64,000 nt of DNA. It comes from Chloroflexota bacterium (GTDB lineage Bacteria > Chloroflexota > Anaerolineae > J036 > Brachytrichaceae). Numbering within the stretch: the stretch's first letter is position 1; the number at the start of each line of letters is the position of its first letter. Below, one piece after another: positions 26,753-35,730 of the stretch. A model generated the notes under the pieces. That model was not told the origin of the DNA, did no database searches, and saw only the letters and a list, made by a program, of their open reading frames with translations. A program made the translations under genes and the position numbers. The stretch is taken from positions 1-64,000 of the forward strand of contig JANXLU010000007.1 in the NCBI GenBank assembly GCA_025354985.1, given 5' to 3'.

Positions 26753-28722
26753 TACCGTCCTACTGTAACTGACCCGATCACCACATGATCACGGCCATTG
26801 GCCGTGAGAATTCTAGGCAGTGACACCAATGAATCGTCATAAAGTCCAAACCAGAGCTCGTACGTACCGGCTGCAAGATTGGCTGGCAGTGGAATGCCAA
26901 TCGTTTTGCCCACGGCGTTTTGGGCGGGGATTGCAAAGACATCATCCAGTTGAAGCGCTACTTTTTCAGGATGCAGCGCCGGAACCAGATGGAGAAAGTA
27001 TTTTGTGTGGTCCGCATATATTGTTATCGGTGAATTGAATTGAAGGTCCACGGCTACTGCAGTTTTCAGAGTGTCGGTCAATATTTCAGCAGAAACTAAT
27101 CGGACGTCATTTGCAAACACCTCGTTGATAGATGATCCCCTGTCACCAAAGGCACGTTCGTAAATATCGATGCGGCCGTCCACCAAGTTATGCACGCCCA
27201 CCTTTTTGTAGGAACGCGAATCGGGCTCAGCTGCATAGCCACGCAAATCCCACCAGCCGTGGTTTGCGACGTGTACCAGTACGCGTCGAACGCGGTCTTC
27301 AGAAAACTTATCGAAGCTTTGAGTGACCGATTGCTCATCGGCAGCGTCTTGCGGCAACGTAAGACTATTTTCGTTTGCTCCAGGCAAGGCGTTTCGTTTG
27401 TAGTAGTAAAGAAAGGCCGGGTCGGGCATGTTGACAGCAACCCGCACAAAGGACTGTGGAATATCACGAGACCCTTCCTGAAACGCGCTTATGAGCGGTT
27501 GCCAGCCATTTGAGGTGGATAACGTACCAAGATAAGCCAAACTTCCTGCCAGCACCACGCCTAGATACAGCATTGCGCAAAAAATGGTCACCAATTTGCC
27601 TGGCAAGCGCATTCTGCACACCGTAAGCATGGCGCTGCCAGCCAATATCGACAGGGCGGGCATTGCCGCAATTAAGTATCGTGGATGGTAAATTGGTTTT
27701 ACCCAGCTAATGGCCCATATAGTGATGAGCGGACCTATCGCTCCGGCCAATAGGACAAGTGCTGGCGTTCTTGTTGAACTATGGCTAATCAAAACAAACC
27801 CACCAATAATAATGAAGAGCGCAATCAAAGACATTGACAAAGGCGCAAGCATGCCAGTGAAACCTCCCGACGAAATCAAACTAAGGGCATCCAGAAACAC
27901 CGTTGGAAACGCCAACTCGCCGCCACCAGTACCAGGATACGAAGAGGCGGTTCCCCGCGCGAGGAGGAGCCACGGTACTGTCAGGCAAAGAACAATGACT
28001 TGAAGGACGGACCAGTAGCGGACCAAAGCCAACTTTGGACGGCGAGATTTCCAAGTCGCGATCCACGAGCCAAGCACCACAAGGTTGATGGCCGCAATGC
28101 TGATTCCGGCGACATAGTGCGATTGAAGTGCGAACCAAGCCATCACAACATATGCGGCTCCCATTTTGGAGGTTGGAAATCGAAGGAATTCAATAGTACA
28201 AATCAGAATGGCCGCGGAGAATGCAAGGAGGATTGCATATGTTCGGTACTCACGGCTGTGTTCCAGAGCCAGTTGGCTGATGGCAAACAAAATTGACGCG
28301 AAGCTCGCTGCGATGATGGTTGACATGTCACGTGGTGACGCCGTGGTCAACCGCGTCGTGCTCTTCATAAGCCGCCATATAAGTGCAACCGCCAATGTTC
28401 CGAATTCAACATTGAGCATGCGTAATGCAAACTCAGTGTTGCCACCTAGATGCAACCACAACTTTTCGAGAAAGAAACTGGCCACCGGTTGCGGTTCACC
28501 AATACGTATGATCGTCGTCGCCAAATCGAAATAGGACAGGGATGCCAAAAGATATGTAAACCCTTCGTCACCTGACAGTTGGGGGAACTGCAGGCGCCAA
28601 ACACGCAGCACAAACGCAGCAAAAACAATGCCACAAGCCACGCTCATGATCACGTTTTTAGGGATAAGAACGTCTGTCTTCGGTGGCCGGCCCGCCTTTT
28701 TGGACACCATCAATCGGTTCAA
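26752..28722 (-). CDS. PMT/GT39-like membrane glycosyltransferase
   Basis: A 656-residue protein with about 11 membrane segments followed by a soluble beta-rich domain (about residues 420-656). The early luminal loop RLQFPQLSGDEGFTYLL carries the acidic DE residues typical of GT-C/PMT enzymes that use polyprenyl-phosphate sugars. HYVAGISIAAINLVVL and KPIYHPRYLIAAMPALSIL are typical of Chloroflexota/cyanobacterial family members. The start may be TTG 28722 or ATG 28710. It is coupled to the YfhO-like gene and follows resB by 12 nt. The acceptor is unknown. Confidence 0.8.
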   Translation of the reverse strand: MNRLMVSKKAGRPPKTDVLIPKNVIMSVACGIVFAAFVLRVWRLQFPQLSGDEGFTYLLASLSYFDLATTIIRIGEPQPVASFFLEKLWLHLGGNTEFALRMLNVEFGTLAVALIWRLMKSTTRLTTASPRDMSTIIAASFASILFAISQLALEHSREYRTYAILLAFSAAILICTIEFLRFPTSKMGAAYVVMAWFALQSHYVAGISIAAINLVVLGSWIATWKSRRPKLALVRYWSVLQVIVLCLTVPWLLLARGTASSYPGTGGGELAFPTVFLDALSLISSGGFTGMLAPLSMSLIALFIIIGGFVLISHSSTRTPALVLLAGAIGPLITIWAISWVKPIYHPRYLIAAMPALSILAGSAMLTVCRMRLPGKLVTIFCAMLYLGVVLAGSLAYLGTLSTSNGWQPLISAFQEGSRDIPQSFVRVAVNMPDPAFLYYYKRNALPGANENSLTLPQDAADEQSVTQSFDKFSEDRVRRVLVHVANHGWWDLRGYAAEPDSRSYKKVGVHNLVDGRIDIYERAFGDRGSSINEVFANDVRLVSAEILTDTLKTAVAVDLQFNSPITIYADHTKYFLHLVPALHPEKVALQLDDVFAIPAQNAVGKTIGIPLPANLAAGTYELWFGLYDDSLVSLPRILTANGRDHVVIGSVTVGR

Positions 28723-28734
28723 CGGGTCATCGTA

Positions 28735-30069
28735 TTAAGCGTTGTGCACCAGAAGTGTCGCAACTGTGGACAACTGTCGCACGGCTTCCTTGGCGCGACG
28801 GCCGATTGCGTAGAATTCCGTCCAACCACCATCGTTCCTGCGCACCAAGATTTGCTGTCGCGGATATAGTGTGACAGCGATCGCTCCCAAGAGGGAAAGT
28901 GCTGCTCCCACAATGACCAACGGCGTGCCCGGCCAATAGGCAGCAGAAATGATAGCTCCACTCTGCAATTCCACGTTGAGTTCGGTTTGGCCAAAATTTA
29001 TCAGGGGCGCAATCTGTGCTTCGCTAACCAACCGGCCACTTGAAACCGCAAACGCGCGGACGCGATTGTCCGAAATCGAAAACACGGTGACCAAGCCTTC
29101 CGATGCAAACTTGATCGCATGTTCGGATTCGCCCGTGCGAAACGTCAGAACGATTTCTGATTCCGGTTTGGCATAATTGCTCACTGTTCCGCCCAGCGGT
29201 TTCCGATCCGCGCCAAATGCTCTGACGCGAATGATTGGCGTAAATTCCGTGGCTGCGAGCGCCACTCCGTCAGGGCCAACTTGCAAAGGCGCACCGATTG
29301 AAAGTGATCGATTACCCCCGTTGATACTAACTTTGACAGCGCCAATTGTGGGATCGGCACCTGTCAATTGAATTGGGAGCTGATTGGCAACCAGGGCTGT
29401 TCCCCCGGGTGACACTTGAGTCCGTGGATCACTCCAGCCCAGAATCATATTTAGCAGCACGCCGAGCAAGCCCAGTAAAGTTGCGGTGTGCATGAAAATC
29501 GTCGAAGCATGGGAGGACGTTGAGCTGCCAAACGCGACCCAGCGATCGGCATCCTCCACTCGCATCCCGAGGCCGCGTTTAATGGCACGTCTCCTTATTT
29601 CATCCCAGGGCAAAGCTTGATCATCGACACTTATTCGGCTACCATCCGACAGCCGCGCCATGTCATATATTGGGCGGCGCCATTGGTTCCACCTATCCAA
29701 GATTCTCAACGCCACCATGGCAAGAGCCAGCCACGTGGCAACACGAAGGATGGGTGTGTTCAGCACATCGAATAGACCCAAATTTGAAAGTATGAAATAG
29801 GAGCGGCCCGAAGCTTCATGTGCGCCCGCCTGCCATTGGCTAAATGCGATTGGGTCATTTGATCCGTCTATTGGAGTTTGAGGCAGAACGAGTGAAACGG
29901 TCAATCCGATTCCTATAATGGTAAGAAGAAAAACCACAACCATATCGGCCGTCACGAAATTCCAGACTGACCTCCAGGGATCGTGTTGTTCGAGCGCATC
30001 GGATTGTGATATCGCAGGTGCGTATGCAGGCGGTCTGGTGGAATCTTGCAACCGTTGCGGTTCGTTCAT
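28735..30069 (-). CDS. resB: Cytochrome c biogenesis protein ResB-like
   Basis: A 444-residue membrane protein of the ResB/Ccs1 family of system II cytochrome c maturation. Membrane segments lie near residues 35-55, 105-125 and 185-210, followed by a large extracytoplasmic domain (about 220-380) and a final membrane segment near 385-410. The typical short-helix motif ALAMVALRILDRW and the C-terminal GAALSLLGAIAVTLYPRQQI are present. ResA/CcsA partners are not adjacent. Divergent from htrA with 90 bp between them. Confidence 0.85.
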   Translation of the reverse strand: MNEPQRLQDSTRPPAYAPAISQSDALEQHDPWRSVWNFVTADMVVVFLLTIIGIGLTVSLVLPQTPIDGSNDPIAFSQWQAGAHEASGRSYFILSNLGLFDVLNTPILRVATWLALAMVALRILDRWNQWRRPIYDMARLSDGSRISVDDQALPWDEIRRRAIKRGLGMRVEDADRWVAFGSSTSSHASTIFMHTATLLGLLGVLLNMILGWSDPRTQVSPGGTALVANQLPIQLTGADPTIGAVKVSINGGNRSLSIGAPLQVGPDGVALAATEFTPIIRVRAFGADRKPLGGTVSNYAKPESEIVLTFRTGESEHAIKFASEGLVTVFSISDNRVRAFAVSSGRLVSEAQIAPLINFGQTELNVELQSGAIISAAYWPGTPLVIVGAALSLLGAIAVTLYPRQQILVRRNDGGWTEFYAIGRRAKEAVRQLSTVATLLVHNA

Positions 30070-30159
30070 GGCGAATTAAGGCAGAATACAGCCTCGACAA
30101 ACAAACTACCAAGGCTTTCCAATTATAAGTTCGTCACTGCTGTCAAATAGCTGAATACC

Positions 30160-31479
30160 ATGCACAATCAAAGAAACGCAAACCGCCTGCTCAGCGGGAT
30201 CCTTATTTGTTCCGTAATAGCACTCAGTGGATGTGGCCTGCGCCTAAAAATGCCGGATGAACTTTCAAAGCCACTGGCAACGGTGAATGCTGCGGTAGAA
30301 CAAGCGAGCGGGATACAACCTACCGTTACAGCCACACAGGTCACGGGCAAGGAACCAACCTCAGTTGCGCGCACGCCGAGGCCTGTGTTGGCGGTTGGCG
30401 AAACCACAAACGCGTCGACTTCGCGCGCTGATGCCCTGCCAACGGCAGTTCCCGCTGGCGACCGGACGCAATTGGACGGTGAAGAAAAGGTGTTGGTCAA
30501 CTTGTATCAGCGCGTGAATCCCGCTGTTGTCTATATCGCCAATGAGGTGGGGGGTAGGCCCGTAAGCAGCGGAAGCGGGTTTGTTATTGACAAGCGGGGA
30601 TACATTGTCACAAACAATCACGTGGTCGCCGGTGCAGAACAGTTGGACGTAACGTTTTCTGACGGAACAGTTGTCCCGGCAGATTTAGTCGGTCGAGATC
30701 CCTACGCGGACCTGGCGGTTATCAAGGTGGACTATCCCGCAGACAAGCTTGTTGTGGTTGAGCTGGGTGATAGTTCGATTGTTCAGACCGGCCAGAAAGT
30801 GATCGCAATCGGCAATCCGTACGGGCTCAAGGGCACGATGACGAGTGGTATCGTCAGCGCTGTCGGGCGGAACCTTCCGGAACGAGGAGAAACAGACACG
30901 AGCGCCAATGCAGGCTTTTTCAGCAACCCGGACGTAATTCAGACTGATGCAGCCATCAACCCTGGAAACTCGGGCGGACCGCTATTTGACAGCCGAGGAC
31001 GCGTGATTGGAGTTAACACGGCGATTCGTACGGACAACACGGGTGCGGGCGGTGCCAGTAATAGCGGCATAGGATTTGCTGTACCGGTCAATACGGTCAA
31101 GCGCGTTTCACAACAGTTAATAGCCGACGGCAAGGTTAGTTATCCGTATCTTGGCATTCAAATGCAGCCGATAAACAATGCGGTCGCCACACAATACAAG
31201 CTGAGTGTTCAGCGCGGTGTGCTTGTAAGTAGTGTGGTGCGGAATGGTCCCGGGGACCGAGCCGGTCTACGGGGCTCACAGGTTTCACGTGATGGAAAGA
31301 GCATTTCTGTGCTAGGCGACGTCATTACAGCCATGGATGGCCGTGCGGTTAAAGATAGCGACGAATTGATTTCGCTGCTCTCAGCAACGCACAAACCGGA
31401 TGATACGGTCACATTGTCGGTGTTGCGGGATGGCGCGCAGGTGGAAGTCAAGGTCAAACTCGGTGAGCGACCACGTTAA
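30160..31479 (+). CDS. HtrA/DegP-type serine protease, lipoprotein
   Basis: A 439-residue envelope protease. The N-terminal signal ends in the lipobox ALSGC, so it is probably lipid-anchored. After a Thr/Pro-rich linker (about 30-105) comes the trypsin-like domain with catalytic His154 (NNHVVAG), Asp184 (YADLAVIKV) and Ser271 (NPGNSGGPLF). One PDZ domain follows (about 320-435) with YPYLGIQMQPI at its start. Such proteases degrade misfolded envelope proteins. Its only plausible downstream partner is the methyltransferase 10 nt away, which appears to have its own -10 box. Confidence 0.93.
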   Translation: MHNQRNANRLLSGILICSVIALSGCGLRLKMPDELSKPLATVNAAVEQASGIQPTVTATQVTGKEPTSVARTPRPVLAVGETTNASTSRADALPTAVPAGDRTQLDGEEKVLVNLYQRVNPAVVYIANEVGGRPVSSGSGFVIDKRGYIVTNNHVVAGAEQLDVTFSDGTVVPADLVGRDPYADLAVIKVDYPADKLVVVELGDSSIVQTGQKVIAIGNPYGLKGTMTSGIVSAVGRNLPERGETDTSANAGFFSNPDVIQTDAAINPGNSGGPLFDSRGRVIGVNTAIRTDNTGAGGASNSGIGFAVPVNTVKRVSQQLIADGKVSYPYLGIQMQPINNAVATQYKLSVQRGVLVSSVVRNGPGDRAGLRGSQVSRDGKSISVLGDVITAMDGRAVKDSDELISLLSATHKPDDTVTLSVLRDGAQVEVKVKLGERPR

Positions 31480-31488
31480 AATCGTTTC

Positions 31489-32328
31489 ATGAGTTCGCCT
31501 GAGTTTTACAGCAACGCGCAAGCATATGACATCGCCTTTAGTGATCGTAATTTTGTTGATGAATGTAATTTTCTCGACTATTGCTTGCAGACTTATGGCG
31601 CGGTAGACTCACCGCGGGGTGGACTCTCACCGGGTAACCGGCAATCTTTTCTGGAATTGGCTTGCGGTCCCGGGCGTCACGCGCAGGAGTTTGCCGGCAG
31701 GGGTTGGCGTGCAGTCGGCTTGGACCTGAGCCCGGAAATGTTGGAGTACGCCCGGTCGATTGAGGTACCGACAAATCGGCCCGTAAGTTGGCACGCCGGA
31801 GACATGTGTGACTTTACACTTGACGAGCCCGTGTCATTGGCTGCCAACCTGATGGAGAGCTTAAGTCACCTTACAACAAACGAAAGCGTTGTCAACCACC
31901 TTCGGGCAGTCAGCAGTAACCTTGCATCCGGCGGAATTTTTGTAATTGAAATGGCGCATCCTGACACGATTTGGCGTGACAGTCTGCCAAATTCGTGGCG
32001 GAGCAAATCAACAGAGAATCCCACATTTGGCAATATTCCGCCGATAGACGTGGATGTTCTGTTTGGCGCCGCCGATGACCACTATGACTGGGTTGATCAG
32101 ATTTGGACGGTAACAACTCGCCTGGACATTCACGAAGATGGCAAACCGTCGCGCGTAGTCGAAAGCAAATATCCACACCGGTGGTATCAGGCACAGGAGT
32201 TACGAGCTTTAATTGACCTGAGTGAAGCGTTTTCAAAAACGTGGTTTCTTGGAAACATGGTCATACCACCGCCACGTTTAGATAATAGTGAGAACAGCCA
32301 GCGTATGGTGGTGGTCCTTCGAAAATAG
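31489..32328 (+). CDS. Class I SAM-dependent methyltransferase
   Basis: A 279-residue Rossmann-fold methyltransferase. Motif I is FLELACGPGRHAQEFAGRGW, followed by the acidic GLDLSPEML, and HAGDMCDFTLDEPV. The C-terminal part resembles family members with a beta-strand substrate domain (DWVDQIWTVTTRLDIHEDG). Substrate unknown. TAAAAT (31477-31482) ends 6 nt before the ATG and overlaps the htrA stop, so a separate leaderless message is possible. Confidence 0.85.
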   Translation: MSSPEFYSNAQAYDIAFSDRNFVDECNFLDYCLQTYGAVDSPRGGLSPGNRQSFLELACGPGRHAQEFAGRGWRAVGLDLSPEMLEYARSIEVPTNRPVSWHAGDMCDFTLDEPVSLAANLMESLSHLTTNESVVNHLRAVSSNLASGGIFVIEMAHPDTIWRDSLPNSWRSKSTENPTFGNIPPIDVDVLFGAADDHYDWVDQIWTVTTRLDIHEDGKPSRVVESKYPHRWYQAQELRALIDLSEAFSKTWFLGNMVIPPPRLDNSENSQRMVVVLRK

Positions 32329-32387
32329 CCGTTAAGCTTTCACTTATTTCGGTTAATCACACTGAAGTAGCACTCCTAAAAGACATC

Positions 32388-32846
32388 ATGAAACTTTCAA
32401 ATCCGCACGGTTTATTTTTTGAAGATTATGAAACTGGCCAAACGACCACGACATCGGGCAGAACTGTGACGGAGGCTGATATCGTAGCCTTTGCCGGCAT
32501 TTCGGGCGACTATAACGAAATCCATACGAACGAGCACTATCCCGGAAATCGATTTGGCAAACGGATCGCGCATGGTTTGCTTGGATTGAGCATTGCCAGT
32601 GGGCTGGCCTTTCAACTGGGGTTTATGCGTGAGACCGTCGAAGCCTTTCGCGGTCTGGACTGGGAATTTACCGCACCAATCTTTATTGGTGATACTGTCA
32701 AGCTGACGGTCGAGGTGCTTGAAACAAAGGCCGTTACACGACTGGGTCTCGGCAAGGTTTCGTTCAAAGTTTCACTTGGGAATCAGGAGGGCACGGTCGT
32801 GCAACGCGGGACCTGGCACCTGTTGGTAAAGCTCAGACCGGTATAA
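32388..32846 (+). CDS. MaoC-like hot-dog dehydratase
   Basis: A 152-residue single hot-dog protein. The MaoC hydratase signature FAGISGDYNEIHTNEHYP (about 37-54) carries the Asp/His catalytic pair, followed by RIAHGLLGLSIASGL. Members hydrate enoyl-CoA or act on mesaconyl-type substrates; specificity is unclear. It lies between the methyltransferase and tmRNA; the tmRNA -10 box overlaps its stop codon. Confidence 0.88.
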   Translation: MKLSNPHGLFFEDYETGQTTTTSGRTVTEADIVAFAGISGDYNEIHTNEHYPGNRFGKRIAHGLLGLSIASGLAFQLGFMRETVEAFRGLDWEFTAPIFIGDTVKLTVEVLETKAVTRLGLGKVSFKVSLGNQEGTVVQRGTWHLLVKLRPV

Positions 32847-32847
32847 T
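32842..32847 (+). promoter_or_regulatory. -10 box of the tmRNA gene
   Basis: Perfect TATAAT overlapping the end of the MaoC gene. The expected transcription start is about 6 nt before the mature tmRNA 5' end at 32860, which fits RNase P trimming of a short leader. Confidence 0.65.
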
Positions 32848-32859
32848 AGAAATTCACAC

Positions 32860-33252
32860 GGGGATGTACAGGCTTCGACGGAGAAGTTCTACTGCGCGTG
32901 GCGAGCCGAGAAGCGACTCTCGTATAAAAAGTGCAAAGCACGTAAGTGCAAACGTCAACTGGAACGCTGTTCCCGTCGCCGCGTAATTGCGGAGACCAAT
33001 AGCGTCCTGCGATTAATCGCAGGCGTCGGCATGTCCCTCGCACAGGTGGGGATGTGACGCGATGTAATAATGCCTGTGGATGCGCCATCATTTCAATGGG
33101 TGGGCAAGCATCGGCTGACAGCCATTCTATTGAATAGTGTTCGGCTTACTTTGCTGGTGGAGCTGCCGGGCGCGAAATTCAAACATCAGCTACGCTCGTA
33201 GTCATTCGCGGCAAGCTTGCTTCGGACCCGGGTTCGATTCCCGGCATCTCCA
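32860..33252 (+). ncRNA. ssrA: Transfer-messenger RNA (tmRNA)
   Basis: A 393-nt one-piece tmRNA that rescues stalled ribosomes with SmpB. The 5' end GGGGATG (32860-32866) pairs with CATCTCC (33245-33251), giving the acceptor stem with a G-U third pair as in tRNA-Ala; A33252 is the discriminator. CCA is not encoded. The T arm CCGGGTTCGATTCCCGG precedes the 3' strand. The tag frame starts at the resume codon GCA (32948-32950) and reads ANVNWNAVPVAA before TAA (32984-32986). The remaining sequence folds into pseudoknot-rich regions. Confidence 0.96.
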
Positions 33253-33260
33253 CTTGGCAG

Positions 33261-34859
33261 CTAGCGGCCCATTGCGCTTTTCAAAGAAGCGCATGAAGGG
33301 CAGCTACCGTCAGGTCGGACAATCGAAAATCCCGCCTGAGGATCGCTATCAAACTGTCGGGCATTTACGTTCCAAACGACCATGAAACGTACGCGGCCAC
33401 TATTGCGAGAAAGCACCGCAGCACGGCCAAGCCAGGCTGCCTGGTTTGCTAGGGTGATATTGCTTCCCCAGCCAAACCCTGCTGGCAGGGAGCCGATGCC
33501 CTCCCCGGTAACGTAGCCGAGCTCAGTCCAGCATATGGGCACACGGCCACCAAAGGCGCCCGATACCACAGCGAGCGTGCCCTGGAAATACCACTGATGA
33601 TGGTCCGAGCTTCCAACTGGAGCCCCACTTGTCGTGTCAGGTCCAACCATTGTGCCGTTGTGGTGGGCGCCAACGCAGTCCATATAGTTGGCCGCACCTG
33701 CCCGAGCCATGCGGGTCAGAAATGGTTCATCGTCGCAGCCGACGTTGGAGCATCCACCACCGAAATATCCGGTTGGCGCTGTTGCCGCTGCAATGACGAG
33801 GGTTGAACGCCTGGCACCCTTTATGTAGCTATAGGATGTTCGAAGCAAATTGGTATAACTTTCCGGGCTGACCTTGCCTGTCCCTGACCCGCCGTATTCA
33901 CGGTCCAAATTTGGTTCATTCCAAACCTCAATGGCATCGGCTCCCTGGGATGCAAGACTGGCCAACTGTTGTGCAAACTGTTTCTGGTAGTTGCTGTCCG
34001 CGGCTAGCGCCCGATTACCAACTGCACCAACCAACAGCTTAAAACCATTTGCATGGGCTGTATTAATCTGACCCTTGATGTCAGGCGCCCACTGGTCGAA
34101 AACGACTTGTGTTTTGGCCCATGTCATTCCAACATCGTGCATCGTGCTCAGATTATCAAATGTGAGGAAGTGACCTCCCAGCTCAAAATTCCAACCTGTG
34201 GTCGAGGGTGGGGGAAAGCTCTGTCCGCCACTCGAGGGGGCTGGAGCAACAGATACGGGAGGCGGTTGCGTTACAGGAGACCCGGTTGACCTAGTCGTGA
34301 ACGGGGCATAAATATAAGCGGCCTTGCCGTTGTACGAAATCAGCAGCCAAGCACCACGGCGGCCATTTGATTGCACAATATCGCCTAATTTGAATCGCCC
34401 GACGATTGCATAGCTAGTGCCGGGTCCTGAGCGAATATTCAACGTGCTACTTGTTACGCGTACGGATATGGCACCTGTTGGTGTTGGCGTTGTAGGCGAG
34501 CCTACCGACCTCGTGTAAGCCGCAAAGATAAATGCAGCCTGACCATCAAAATCTATTTGCCACCACTTGCCATCCGCGCTTTTACCGGAAGGAGTGACCC
34601 GGGATCCGAGTGCCAGCTTTCCGATAATCTTGCCCGAAAGACCCGCACTTGAGCGAACATTTAGACCATTGACGCCAATGACGACATCACTTAGCACCTG
34701 CAATTCGGTACCGACAGGAGTGCCGACCGACGACGCTTGTGCCGACAGCGCGAACTGCGGTGCCACGTTTATTGTCAATGATGCAATAACGACGCAGAGT
34801 GCCGCTGACATTCGCGAACGAACAATATTCGTGGAGCCTGACCGTGTAGATCTTGACAT
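33261..34859 (-). CDS. Secreted protein with two SH3b domains and a glycoside-hydrolase-like TIM barrel
   Basis: A 532-residue exported protein. A signal peptide (about 1-42) is followed by two bacterial SH3 domains (about 57-115 and 133-192; GVNGLNVRSSAGLSGKIIG and STLNIRSGPGTSYAIVG), a Pro/Thr-rich linker and a TIM-barrel domain (220-532). The barrel has the likely acid/base Glu315 (EVWNEPN) and nucleophile Glu446 (CWTELGY), as in clan A hydrolases such as GH5/GH39. SH3b domains suggest cell-wall or polysaccharide binding. Two Cys pairs in the barrel fit an extracellular location. It converges with tmRNA, 8 nt away. Confidence 0.85.
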   Translation of the reverse strand: MSRSTRSGSTNIVRSRMSAALCVVIASLTINVAPQFALSAQASSVGTPVGTELQVLSDVVIGVNGLNVRSSAGLSGKIIGKLALGSRVTPSGKSADGKWWQIDFDGQAAFIFAAYTRSVGSPTTPTPTGAISVRVTSSTLNIRSGPGTSYAIVGRFKLGDIVQSNGRRGAWLLISYNGKAAYIYAPFTTRSTGSPVTQPPPVSVAPAPSSGGQSFPPPSTTGWNFELGGHFLTFDNLSTMHDVGMTWAKTQVVFDQWAPDIKGQINTAHANGFKLLVGAVGNRALAADSNYQKQFAQQLASLASQGADAIEVWNEPNLDREYGGSGTGKVSPESYTNLLRTSYSYIKGARRSTLVIAAATAPTGYFGGGCSNVGCDDEPFLTRMARAGAANYMDCVGAHHNGTMVGPDTTSGAPVGSSDHHQWYFQGTLAVVSGAFGGRVPICWTELGYVTGEGIGSLPAGFGWGSNITLANQAAWLGRAAVLSRNSGRVRFMVVWNVNARQFDSDPQAGFSIVRPDGSCPSCASLKSAMGR

Positions 34860-34899
34860 AGTTTTCTACGATTTTGGTGATTCTACTCCCAACCTTTAG

Positions 34900-35703
34900 T
34901 TATGACAACCTTATTCCAATGCCAAAACGACCCGTAGCCCCGCGTTCAGCCCGATGACTGAACCATTCGTCCAAGTTCGAAGCAGTACATATGTTGGAAC
35001 ACTCTATGTGTTTTAGCCCGGACTCGAAAATTTGAGAAGTGGCAGCCAGCCATAGGTTGACCTTTGGTTTCGGCTCCGCGACCAAATTTGATGTTGGCGG
35101 TCGCACGATAATTGAATCAGCAACAGCGTGTTGAATTTGTGCAGCCACCTCCTCGCCAACTTCAAACTTCCCGGGACCGATCGATGGTCCAACACAGGCT
35201 CGAATATCGGACGGATGGCAACCAAACTCCGATCCCATTTTTGCGATAGTGGCAGGAATAATTCCACGGACGATCCCGTGCCAACCAGCGTGTGCAAGTC
35301 CTATAGTGTGTGTCACAGGGTCATAAAATAGTATTGGAACACAATCAGCATAACGCATTGTGAGCGTAATGCCGGGGACGTTTGTGACCATGCCGTCGGC
35401 ATGTACATCGTCACAGTTTGGTTCCGCCAGCGTAGCACGCTCGATCGTGCGCACTATATTGCCATGGACCAACCAACTCGTTATGCTTTGATGGGCCGAA
35501 GTTCCAAGTGCGGCATACATCCGCGCCCGGTTTTCGCCAACCGCGATGGCGTGATCACCTGTTGACCTGCTTAGATTAAGGGAGGACCATACGCCTGTGC
35601 TTACGCCTCCGCGCCGCGTAAACACTCCGTGGGCGAGGTCATCACAACTGGCTAAGGACTCAAAACGATAATAAGCAAGTTCTTCGTACGCGTGTCGTTG
35701 CAT
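34900..35703 (-). CDS. YfiH/PgeF-type multicopper-like purine nucleoside enzyme
   Basis: A protein of 267 residues from ATG 35703 (MQRHAYEELAYY), chosen over an upstream GTG at 35742. It belongs to the DUF152/laccase-domain family, known for adenosine phosphorylase/deaminase and peptidoglycan-editing activity (PgeF, LACC1). The metal or active-site motifs are VHADGMV, RYADCVPILFYD and GLAHAGWHGIVRG, plus a C-terminal Cys/His set (CSNICTASN, FSHRAERGATGRFG). TATCAT (minus strand, 35713-35718) ends 9 nt before this ATG, supporting the choice. Divergent from lon. Confidence 0.88.
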   Translation of the reverse strand: MQRHAYEELAYYRFESLASCDDLAHGVFTRRGGVSTGVWSSLNLSRSTGDHAIAVGENRARMYAALGTSAHQSITSWLVHGNIVRTIERATLAEPNCDDVHADGMVTNVPGITLTMRYADCVPILFYDPVTHTIGLAHAGWHGIVRGIIPATIAKMGSEFGCHPSDIRACVGPSIGPGKFEVGEEVAAQIQHAVADSIIVRPPTSNLVAEPKPKVNLWLAATSQIFESGLKHIECSNICTASNLDEWFSHRAERGATGRFGIGIRLS

Positions 35704-35730
35704 CGATACGCTATGATACTTCTTACATCG

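Noticed and set aside
33220-33252. Separate tRNA gene suggested by a T-arm sequence
   Set aside because: The T arm and acceptor strand pair with 32860-32866 and belong to the tmRNA; no D arm or anticodon arm lies directly upstream.
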